Assembly (NCBI GenBank): GCA_032718475.1
Contig: JAUCBJ010005569.1
Coordinates: forward strand, 1-27,749
Direction: 5' to 3'
DNA: 27,749 bases
Source of the DNA: Nemertoderma westbladi
Taxonomy: Eukaryota > Xenacoelomorpha > Nemertodermatida > Nemertodermatidae
The stretch's first letter is position 1; each line of letters opens with the position of its first letter. The notes beneath the pieces are model-generated. The model was not told the DNA's origin and made no database searches. It saw only the letters and a list, made by a program, of their open reading frames with translations. A program made the position numbers and the translations under genes. Positions 9,808-17,169 of the stretch are shown piece by piece.

Positions 9808-10205
9808 CCCTTACATATTCGAAGGTCCTCATCTGACTTCCGGATCCATGATCCCAGGTAAGAGAAGTCGTCCACATGCTCAAGCATACCATCCTTTGAG
9901 CTTATGCTCATCCGATAAGAGACTTGCTGAGGACTTTCAAAGGTAACTGTCAAAATTTTGGTCTTTCTGGAGTTAATCAAAAGACCAACACTAGAAGCAG
10001 CATGTTCTAATGAGCTGAGGAGCCGTTGGGCTCCCTCTAGTGATTCTGAGAATACTCCTAAGTCATCAGCAAAGTCTAGATCAGTTAGATACTTGGCAGG
10101 AATTCCTCGACTTCTGGAGCCAGTAGGTGGAGTTACCATCACCCCATCATCATATTGATGATCTAAGGACATGCGTAGAACATAGTCAACCACAATTATG
10201 AACAA
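9808..10205 (-). pseudogene. LINE reverse transcriptase fragment with FADD motif
   Basis: The frame reads FIIVVDYVLRMSLDH, then KYLTDLDFADDLGVFSE (reverse transcriptase motif C), LLINSRKTK and DDFSYLGSWI, nearly the same as the plus-strand LINE copy. It has a lysine codon where the plus copy has a TAG stop (15018-15020), so the two copies decayed independently. The open frame runs on to 9750, but its last ~19 codons are BEL LTR sequence, not LINE. Non-functional. Confidence 0.9.
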
Positions 10206-10217
10206 GAATGGTGCAAT

Positions 10218-10750
10218 AGGGCGGTGCGTTTTTTACTTTTTTCGATTTCATTGTTCTACCGGTGCACAAAAGTTGCCAAATGGTAAAAAAATAAGGCAAA
10301 AAAAATTTCTTTAAATTTCATCTATATCTTCACGGATCCCAAGAGGGTTGAAATTTTGTGCCATCGCGATGCACCATAATGAAATGTATAACAATATAAC
10401 ACATTGATGAAAGATCAATGACTCAAAAAAAAGTACTTCCTGCATGCATCAAATGTCATCAAATGGGTCCAAACTTAGTTAGATACCAAAATTTTAACTT
10501 TTGGGTCAAGGGAACTAGTGCCACAGGCACAAGGCCAGAACCTACCATTTGGCGCAAGTGATGATTATTCTCAATTCTCGCAATGCCCAACTTTGAGTTC
10601 TCCTACTGCATTCATATTATGCTCATTAGAACCGCAATGGCCGATTTAGTGGGGGTAGACACCTTCAAAACAAACGTAGAGCGAATAGTTCTTGAGATAT
10701 CGCAGAAAATGTGAAATACGGCACAAGTCTACATTACCGCCTTGATGTGA
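10218..10750 (+). repeat. Left arm of hAT-like inverted repeat
   Basis: It matches the complement of 11095-11626 almost base for base at the outer end (GGGCGGTGCG, GTTCTACCGGTGCACAAAAG, CATCGCGATGCACCATAATG) with increasing differences inward. The inner part carries the phrase TAGACACCTTCAAAACAAAC, then AGTTCTTGAGATAT, which recurs within the element. The inner boundary is approximate. Confidence 0.85.
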
Positions 10751-11094
10751 TATGGACAAATACACAATAAATGATATTTTGAATTATCTCCAGGAATCAA
10801 AAAATAGACACATTACAGAAATGATCGATATAGTGGGTGAAGACACCTTCAAAATAAGAGTAGAGTCATTAGTTCTTGAGTTATTATAGAAAATGTCAAG
10901 ACAATGTCCACCAATTACAACTTGATATTGAGTTGACCCATCCCACACATTTTGTACAAAAACTATAGTGAATTATGTACTACTCTTTAATTTTGAAGGT
11001 CTCTGTATACACTAAATCAATTTGTTGCAGTGATGTGTATATTTTTGATGCCTTAAGATAATTAGAAGTAACATTTTTGCGTATCTGTCTATAA

Positions 11095-11626
11095 ATAATC
11101 AAGGCAGTAATGTTGACATGTGCCGTACTTAACATTTTCTGTAATATCTCAAGAACTATTCGCTCTACGTTTGTTTTGATGGTGTCTACACCCACTAAAT
11201 CGGTCATTGCGGTTCTAATGAGCATAATAATAATGCCGTAGGAGAACTAAAAGTTGTCCATCACCAAAATTGAGAATAATCATCACTTGAGCCAAAGAGT
11301 AGGTTCTGGTCATGTGCCTGTGGCACAACTTCCCTTGATCCAAAAATTAAAATTTTGGTATCTAACTAAGTTTGGACCCATTTGATGACATTTGATGCAT
11401 GCAGGAATTTCTTTTTTGAGTCATTGATCTTTCATCAATGTGTTATATTGTTATAAATTTCATTATGGTGCATCGCGATGGCACAAAATTTCAACCCTCT
11501 TGGGATCCGTGAAGACATAGACGAAATTTAAAGAAATTTTTTTTGCCTTATTTTTTTACCATTTGGCAACTTTTGTGCACCGGTAGAACAATGAAATCGA
11601 AAAAAAGTAAAAAACGCACCGCCCTA
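11095..11626 (-). repeat. Right arm of hAT-like inverted repeat
   Basis: Complement of the left arm. Differences are mainly single bases and small indels (for example GTGTCTACACCCACTAAATC against the left arm GATTTAGTGGGGGTAGACAC), so the arms have diverged since they were last homogenised. Single-stranded copies could fold into a very long hairpin. Confidence 0.85.
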
Positions 11627-11762
11627 TGGTGCAAGTGTGTCTCCCTGGAGGACGCCCCATAACACTTCAAATAGTTCTGTGTCACCGTCAACAGTAGACA
11701 CAAATGTTGTCGAACCATCGTATACTGATCTGATTGCTGCAATAATTTCATCAGCGGGGATT

Positions 11763-12557
11763 GTTTTCCCGTGAGTTTGGTCTGTATCTGTAGACTGTAC
11801 ATCTGCCTCACCGGTTAGAGGCCGGGAATCCTGATTGTCTAGTTAACCTGGGCAATTGATTCGCCCAAGTATTAGAAGAGACATCAGGCTCCGTTCCTCG
11901 CCAGTAGTCGTTTGTGTACTTTGGTATCTGTTTATTTAGACACGCCCTGGACTGGGATTTCTTGGTCATTTCTTGATACTGAGACAAAGGTCAGGTCAGG
12001 TATTCTAGGTCAATGATCAAGAAAACTTGCCACCTCCATGCAGCATAAATGAGGTTCCACCTGTTCTGGGATAAGGACGCCCTTGGTCCTGGATTAAGGA
12101 CCCATATACTTGGCTGCAGGGGTATATGGCCTGGACAGGCAGATGGTGATCTACCAATGGCTGGTCAGGAGTAGAGTGTTCTCATGTCCACTCTGAGTGC
12201 ACTTCACTGCGACCTGCACCTGGCAGCAGGGGTACAGGGCATGACCCAGCAGATGAGCTGCACAGCCAATGGTGGGTCATGTGTTCGAGAGTAGATATAG
12301 GTGATGGGCCTCATATCTGACTCCACTGCGACATCCAAACTGTGGAATGGCAAACCCGGGTGTGGTATTTGCCCCGAGAGCTGACTCGGCAAAAAGCACC
12401 CCCCAACCCCCACTATGGATTACATTAGTAACGCAGAGGTCCGGCCACTAGAGGCCAGTGGAATTACCGGACACAATCGGCCTCATAGGCGTCAGTTATC
12501 TCCTGACCGGCTGCCTGTTTCACCCCCTACTGGAGAGAGAGAGCAGCCAACAATTCT
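11763..12557 (+). other. 5' non-coding region of the plus-strand LINE (start not defined)
   Basis: Between the minus-strand LINE fragment (ending at about 11762) and the first endonuclease frame (12558). Base composition turns GC-richer and less repetitive at about 11820. It holds two copies of a 110-119-bp unit (12111-12345) and a C-rich stretch near 12395-12415. No coding frame with recognisable motifs is present; a minus-strand frame at 12204-12413 has none. I infer that it is the LINE 5' untranslated region, but the first base of the element cannot be placed and no target duplication was found. Confidence 0.5.
12111..12345 (+). repeat. Two diverged tandem units (~110-119 bp) in the LINE 5' region
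   Basis: Unit 1 starts with TGGCTGCAGGGGTATATGG at 12111 and unit 2 with TGGCAGCAGGGGTACAGGG at 12221. Both then carry a CAGCAGATG or GGCAGATGG segment, CCAATGGCTGGTCA or CCAATGGTGGGTCA, and end near CACTGCGAC (about 12206 and 12324). Tandem promoter-bearing 5' units are known in several LINE families, so these may be transcriptional monomers. Confidence 0.7.
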
Positions 12558-12926
12558 TTGAGTCCCTTTCCTGATGACCTTTCTGGCCCAAACCCTGGGT
12601 CACCAGGGAGGCCAGATTGCGAGGGGGAGAGGGATTCTGGAGTTGGAGGCTACTCTCATGTTCCACCCCGACCAACAAAGCCATTGGTGAATCTGAGGCA
12701 AGTCACTAGACTAGCCTCAGTAAACACCCTAACACTCGGCTCCCCAATGCGACAAGGTGAGATGACTGCCTTGGCAGATAAGCTTTCTCTTAGCGCAGTG
12801 GGTGTTCAAGAGCACCGAATGCAGACTGGACAGACTGATGAGGTTCTGATTAAGGACATGGGGGGCGGTTGGCGACTCGCCCTCGCTTCATCAGATGATA
12901 GTGCAATGGTGGAATTGGTCTATTGA
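12558..12926 (+). pseudogene. LINE endonuclease, N-terminal part
   Basis: About residues 50-100 read LASVNTLTLGSPMRQGEM, then AVGVQEHRMQTG. The Asn in VNTLTL and the Glu in VQEHR correspond to the conserved metal-site residues of apurinic-type endonucleases, which nick target DNA to prime reverse transcription. The first ~45 residues are Pro/Gly-rich with no domain. The frame ends at 12926 and the domain continues in the next phase (12923-13321), so a frameshift separates them. Confidence 0.82.
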
Positions 12927-13321
12927 TGAATCCAACTGCACATGCACCATTGGACAAAATAGACGAAATCTCTAACCGCATCATCCGTTGTCACTTCTCA
13001 TGTTCTGGAAGACTGGCTAAGAAGTTTCCTAAGGTGGTTCTGATTGTGTGCTACTCTCCAACTAGTGTTGCCCCTGTAGAGGAGGTGGACAATTTCTACC
13101 ACAATCTACAAGCAGCTACTGAGGGAGTGGATCAGCATGCATTCTTAACATTCCTGGGAGACTTTAATGCAAGTCTGCATCAATCACCTACATCGCCCTG
13201 GGTCTATAGCAATAGTGTTAAACCGAAATTCCGTCCATCTTCAGGATTTTATCTCTGCAAATGGATTGTTTTCGGCTGGAACCCAGTTCAAGAAGCGAAC
13301 TGGAAAGCTATGGACTCATAG
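12923..13321 (+). pseudogene. LINE endonuclease, central part (GDFN motif)
   Basis: It carries ISNRIIRCHFSCSG, VVLIVCYSPTS and FLTFLGDFNASLH; GDFN provides conserved Asp and Asn residues of the endonuclease fold. After about 13200 the true phase shifts to the frame at 13167-13703, so the last ~40 residues here are out of frame. A broken piece of the same LINE protein. Confidence 0.8.
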
Positions 13322-13703
13322 TGGACCCAGTGGTCACAAGTCCCAGATAGACCATATTCTGTTTCGTAGGAAATACAGGAGCTCTATACAAGACTGTATT
13401 GCATTTACACTTCGACCCTTCACCAGTGATCACCGCCTTATTGTGGCCAAGGTAAGACTTAGTCTGCGTGCTAGCAGAACAACGAAATCTGCCTTGCCGC
13501 GGCATGACTGGTCCTCTCTGTTGCAACAGCCAAGTGTGAGATCCAGCTTCACACTACAGCTGAGCAACAGGTATGAGGTTCTTGCCTCTGAGGCGGCAGA
13601 TCACTGTGAGGGCTATACTGCCTTCACAGAAGCAGTTAAGTTAGCAGCTGCAGAAACAGTTCCTAGTATACCCTCGAAACAGGAAAAGGGCCCCCTGGAC
13701 TGA
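13200..13703 (+). pseudogene. LINE endonuclease, C-terminal part (SDH motif)
   Basis: It reads FISANGLFSAGTQF, then SQIDHILFRRKYRSS, and FTSDHRLIVAKVR, the Asp-His motif that ends apurinic-type endonucleases. The overlapping frame opens at 13167, but the first dozen residues duplicate the region covered by the previous phase, so I place the real continuation near 13200. It runs to a stop at 13703, before the linker to reverse transcriptase. Confidence 0.8.
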
Positions 13704-13726
13704 CAACAAAATTCAGAAGTGCCGAA

Positions 13727-14302
13727 ATGACCTTTATAAGGCGCAGAAAGAGTCCCGACTCAAACAGACTGCAGCGGCCAAGAATGCAGTTAAGGCTGCA
13801 TCTAGGTCCCCTGAATAGGCAGTACTCTGTTAATCTACAGGAGCTAATAAACCAACAGTTTGATGCCATCAATGATGCTGACGACAGCAGGCAATCATCC
13901 CAGGCATGGAAATCGATCAACTTGCTTACTGGTCGGAAAAGCCAACCAACTACCAAGGTTAAGGCACCAGCCGATCGCCTCAATTGTTGGAAGGCCCACT
14001 TTGAAAAGCTCCTCAATAATGACAGGGTAATGCCTGATAACTTAATAGAAGTTAAAGTGTCTGAGTCTGTACTCACAGATATTCCCATTGGCGATATCTC
14101 CTTTGCAGAAGTGAAGGCTGCTGCAAAGAGCATTAAGACCAATCGAGCCAGTGGAGTAGATGGCGTTCCCCCTGAGGTCTTTAAAATACGTTTAAAGCTC
14201 ATCTATCCCATCATAGTAGACATGTACCGAACAACAAGAGTCCCACAAGAAATGAAAACAAATAAGTTGGTGCCAGTCAAAACCAAGGCAAAAACTCTAT
14301 GA
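13727..14302 (+). pseudogene. LINE linker and reverse transcriptase N-terminus
   Basis: The segment reads as the typical pre-RT helical region (WKSINLLTGRKSQPTTKV, LNCWKAHFEKLLNN) and the first RT motif (SIKTNRASGVDGVPPEVFK). The match ends near 14270; the RT continues in a different phase through a segment equivalent to RGISIAAKLYNRILLNRI (about 14310-14365). A frameshift is therefore present near 14300. Confidence 0.83.
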
Positions 14303-14375
14303 TTCTTTTCGAGGAATCTCGATTGCTGCAAAGCTATACAATAGAATTCTATTAAATCGCATCAGGGATCACATT

Positions 14376-15020
14376 GTGGGACTGCTCCGTGGAAATCAGA
14401 ATGGGTTCCGTAAAGGTCGTGGGACCATGGAGCCCATTTTGGCACTTAGACGGATAATTGAAGAGTTATCAAAAAAGAAAGACAGGCCTCTTGCTGTTAT
14501 CTTTGTTGACTTCTTCAAGGCCTTTGATTCAGTCTCTCGCTCACGCATGTTCAGCATACTTTCATTATATGGGATTCCTGATGAAATTATTGTAGCAATC
14601 AGATCAGTATACGATGGTTCGACAAGATTTGTGTCTACTGTTGACAGTGACACAGAACCATTTGAAGTGTTATGGGGCGTCCTCCAGGGAGACACACTTG
14701 CACCATTCTTGTTCATAATTGTGGTTGACTATGTTCTACGCATGTCCTTAGATCATCATAATGATGATGGGGTGATGATAACTCCACTTACTGGCTACAG
14801 AAGTCGAGGAAATCCTGCCAAGTACCTAACTGATCTAGACTTTGCTGATGACTTAGGAGTACTATCAGAATCACTAGAAGGCGCCCAACGGCTCCTCAGC
14901 TCATTAGAACATGCTGCTTCTAGTGTTGGTCTTTTTATTAACTCCAGAAAGACCACAATTTTGACAGTTAACTTTGAAAGTCCTCAGCAAGTCTCTGATC
15001 GGATGAGCATAAGCTCATAG
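14376..15020 (+). pseudogene. LINE reverse transcriptase catalytic core
   Basis: It contains QNGFRKGRGTMEPI (motif 2a), VIFVDFFKAFDSVSR (motif A, first Asp), LWGVLQGDTLAPFLFIIVVDY (motif B) and YLTDLDFADDLGV (motif C, FADD). The catalytic residues are all intact. The frame stops at TAG 15018-15020; the minus-strand copy has a lysine codon there, and the next fragment is in the same phase, so this is a nonsense mutation. Confidence 0.92.
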
Positions 15021-15401
15021 GATGGTATGCTTGAGCATGTGGACGACTTCTATTACCTGGGATCATGGATCCGGAAGTCAGGTGAGGACCTTCGAATACG
15101 TAAGGGAAAGGCATGGGCAGCCTTGAATAGGCTTTCCAGGATTTGGAAGTCACCGAGAATTAATCGGAAACTTAAGGTCCGATTATTTAGAGCAGCAGTA
15201 GTTCCAGTACTCCTCTATGGGAGTCCATACTGGGCTCTAACTGCTGAGGACACCAAATCTCTGGATGGCACATTCACAAGAATGCTACGCCGGGTTCATT
15301 GTGTCAAGCACAATGCACAAATCTCCAACCAGACTCTATATAACATTGGAGGTGTCTCATTGGTTCCCCCAAGCTTGACACTCGCCTCCGCTTCGCCGTG
15401 A
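15021..15401 (+). pseudogene. LINE reverse transcriptase, thumb/C-terminal segment
   Basis: In phase with the preceding catalytic core across a TAG. It reads MLEHVDDFYYLGSWIRKSG, IRKGKAWAALNRLSRIW, LFRAAVVPVLLYGSPYWAL and FTRMLRRVHCV, the conserved region after the RT core in many LINEs. A frameshift near 15395 ends it; the last piece continues at 15412-15594. Confidence 0.85.
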
Positions 15402-15594
15402 GGACCAGCCAGTGCATAATCTTGTACTTTGGCAGCCTCGTGGAGTGAATAAGCATGGTGGACAGCCCATGACTTTCTTGAGACGCATCTTAAAGGACAC
15501 TGGCCTTGAAGATGCGGATGATCTAACAAATGTCATGGGTGATAGGGAGTTGTGGCGGCGCAATTTTGTCGACAAGCCGGCACAGGATTCTTAA
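15402..15594 (+). pseudogene. LINE protein C-terminal tail
   Basis: It reads NKHGGQPMTFLRRILKDTGL, then WRRNFVDKPAQDS and a stop at 15594. This resembles the short basic tail of related LINE proteins that follows the YGSPYWAL region. The phase differs from the preceding piece. About 115 bases of probable 3' untranslated sequence follow. Confidence 0.65.
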
Positions 15595-15709
15595 AAATGC
15601 AGCTGCAATGCACCATGCCGATCCTAGTAGTAGTCGTAGAACAGTGTATTCCCTTTGCTAAAGGTTGTTGCTCCATAGGTTCCCTCTTATATAACAGTAG
15701 GTTAGATTA

Positions 15710-16493
15710 AGGGGGGGGGGGGGGGGGGGGGGGGTATACCCCCCCCCATGAACCTTTTTTTAAAATGGCTGTCAATTAGTGTTAAATAATAATATTGCTA
15801 TTGTGTCATGGTCAACCACTGTATGGAAGGCCAAATAGCCTTTATAGTAAAATTTGAAAATTTATAGCTTCCCCCTAGCGGCTGGCGGCGGAATTAAAGA
15901 TTTCACTAAAATTGATACTAGTCCCTCAATTTTGGTCCAAATTTCGTGAAACCAATTTTTTTGGACTCAGCGCGATCGATCGATTGGCTAATAAGAAAAA
16001 ATTGTAATATTTATCAATATTCCATAAGATAACTTTTAAAGAGCTTCCAAAGCTCGTTCGAATGAGCCATAAACAAAGAAAATTGGTTAAGAAATGACGG
16101 AGTAGTAATTTGAAAATGAAAATTGTCATTGCGAGAAAATACCCTTCAAAGTTTAAACAGTCCCGCCAAAAGTGGCTGTCTGTGTTCTGGTTGGTTAATT
16201 ATTTCTGGTATGAAGGATGCACACCAAAGAGCTACAATATTTATTACGGGGGCTTTTGGGGACGCTGATTCCATTTCCGATGTCAGTTTTAATGTTTGGT
16301 GGAACCTAGTCAGTCTGTCGGTCTTCTGTCTTTCTTACAATTTGACGGACAGACCGACATACGGAAAAACAGTAATAACTCGAGAACTAAAGCAGGTCTC
16401 ACTAAGCGGTTTTCAGAATTGTAATCCTCATTAAATTCTGCTCTAGACGATGAGCAAAGGGGGGTATTCCCCCCCCCCCCCCCCCCCCCCCCC
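15710..16493. mobile_element. Uncharacterised element bounded by (G)25 and (C)25 inverted ends
   Basis: The left end is 25 consecutive G (15710-15734), TATA, and 9 C (15739-15747). The right end is the near mirror: 6 G (16459-16464), TATT, and 25 C (16469-16493). The two ends are therefore inverted repeats of the form G-run, TATA-like, C-run. TTAA lies just before the left end (15706-15709) and TTAA two bases past the right end (16496-16499), which would fit a TTAA-targeting family such as piggyBac or Kolobok, but the two extra bases make this tentative. The interior is 711 bp with no inverted arms beyond the ends and one 103-codon frame (16123-16434) without recognisable motifs, so it looks non-autonomous. 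Homopolymer lengths may carry sequencing error. Confidence 0.6.
16316..16359. repeat. Hairpin inside the G/C-tract element
   Basis: TGTCGGTCT at 16316-16324 pairs perfectly with AGACCGACA at 16351-16359 around a 26-base loop; flanking CTGTC and GACGG partly extend the stem. Its role is unknown. Confidence 0.5.
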
Positions 16494-17169
16494 TCTTAAA
16501 GGAATCAATATTCAACCCAAGACTTCTGCTGAATATACTATTTTACCACGTCCTACTGTGTAGTGTACTGTACACGTATACCGTATACTGCTAGGGGGTA
16601 AACAACCCATGATGTTCTGTGTACAGTCATAGAGATAAGAAGCCTTACTGCTTATAATAATACCTAAATAATACATAATAATACTACCACCAAGCTCAGT
16701 TGATTAACTAACAAAGTTGGCATTTCTAATTTATTGTTTGTTATTATGGAGGAAAAATGAAAAAGACGAAAACTCACGTATGGATCACAAAAAAAAGGCA
16801 AATTTTGCAAGTTATAGACCTGAGAGAAGAGGTGACATATAAGAAAAATTCAAATGGGGGTAAACAATAAACAACCAAGGAATTATTCTTGTTTACAACT
16901 TGAGTTGTTCTACAAGTTGCTGACAAAGTTGTTCAAAAAGTTGCCACATGTAAACCGGCCTTAAGATTTGGTTATCCCGCCCTTTAATACCCATTAAAAT
17001 GATTTTAATATTCAAATTAACCACATGGGACTTCATGAAAATGGGTATCAAAATGACATGAAATAACTTAAGATATTGTTAGATGTATAATAATAATAGT
17101 AACGAAATTATAATGTCTATGACTGCGATTTAACTTTTAATTACCGGTATAATATTTCATTCACATTAA
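16494..17169. other. Spacer between the G/C-tract element and the deubiquitinase gene
   Basis: AT-rich, no coding frame. At 16893-16952 the motif TTGT or AGTTG recurs in phrases such as CAACTTGAGTTGTTCTACAAG, CAAAGTTGTTC and AAAAGTTGCC, a short internally repetitive patch. A perfect 17-bp palindrome (ATTAAAAT, G, ATTTTAAT) lies at 16993-17009. The 3' untranslated region of the deubiquitinase would fall in the right part (17169 downward). I saw no AATAAA-type signal close to the stop and no poly(A) remnant. Confidence 0.5.

Larger units (their letters stand above)
10210..11634. mobile_element. Non-autonomous hAT-like foldback element with 8-bp target duplication
   Basis: The element spans 10218-11626 (1409 bp) and is flanked by identical TGGTGCAA at 10210-10217 and 11627-11634. 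Its ends are TAGGGCGGTGCG and the exact complement CGCACCGCCCTA. The 8-bp duplication and an end fitting the pattern Y-A-R-N-G are hallmarks of the hAT superfamily. The two arms are long, imperfect inverted repeats of about 530 bp each (10218 to about 10750, and about 11095-11626). The uninterrupted LINE sequence in the plus-strand copy shows the empty site with a single TGGTGCAA. No transposase is encoded; the only long frame (10980-11225, minus) has no recognisable motif. P-element and Merlin families can also make 8-9-bp duplications, but the end sequence favours hAT. Confidence 0.9.
9808..11762 (-). mobile_element. LINE fragment (reverse transcriptase), minus strand, split by a hAT-like element
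   Basis: Two pieces, 11762-11627 and 10217-9808, read on the minus strand, match the plus-strand LINE at about 14571-15105. The upper piece matches from the segment encoding DEIIVAIRSVYDG to GVLQGDTLAP. The lower piece continues from FLFII and encodes the FADD catalytic motif. The break between them is exactly the 8-bp duplicated target of the element at 10218-11626. On the left the homology stops within CTTCGAATATGTAAGGG, and the next base begins the BEL LTR. No 5' or 3' LINE end is present, so this is an internal relic of an older insertion. Confidence 0.9.
11830..15709 (+). mobile_element. Degenerate near-full-length LINE (apurinic-endonuclease type, RTE/RTEX-like)
   Basis: An apurinic-type endonuclease precedes a reverse transcriptase, with a C-terminal YLGSWI segment and tail, in the order expected for one-ORF LINEs. 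The reading frame is scattered over three phases with internal stops. The RT signature (VIFVDFFKAFDSV, GVLQGDTLAPFLFII, DFADDLG) fits RTE/RTEX-like or related clades; the exact clade is uncertain without a tree. The 5' boundary (about 11830) and 3' end (about 15709, where the G-tract element begins) are estimates; no target duplication or clear tail repeat was found. The same family is present on the minus strand at 9808-11762. Confidence 0.87.

Noticed and set aside
10980-11225. 81-codon minus-strand frame in the hAT-like element
   Set aside because: It lies in the inverted arm and middle region, no transposase motif, and the arm sequence explains its openness.
12204-12413. 69-codon minus-strand frame
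   Set aside because: Antisense to the LINE 5' tandem repeats, no motif.
9808-15105. Twin-priming inversion of one LINE insertion
   Set aside because: The minus fragment duplicates RT sequence that is also present in the plus copy, whereas twin priming would give complementary, non-overlapping parts.
16123-16434. 103-codon plus-strand frame in the G/C-tract element
   Set aside because: No recognisable motif, and the sequence composition does not look coding. Not enough to call a transposase.
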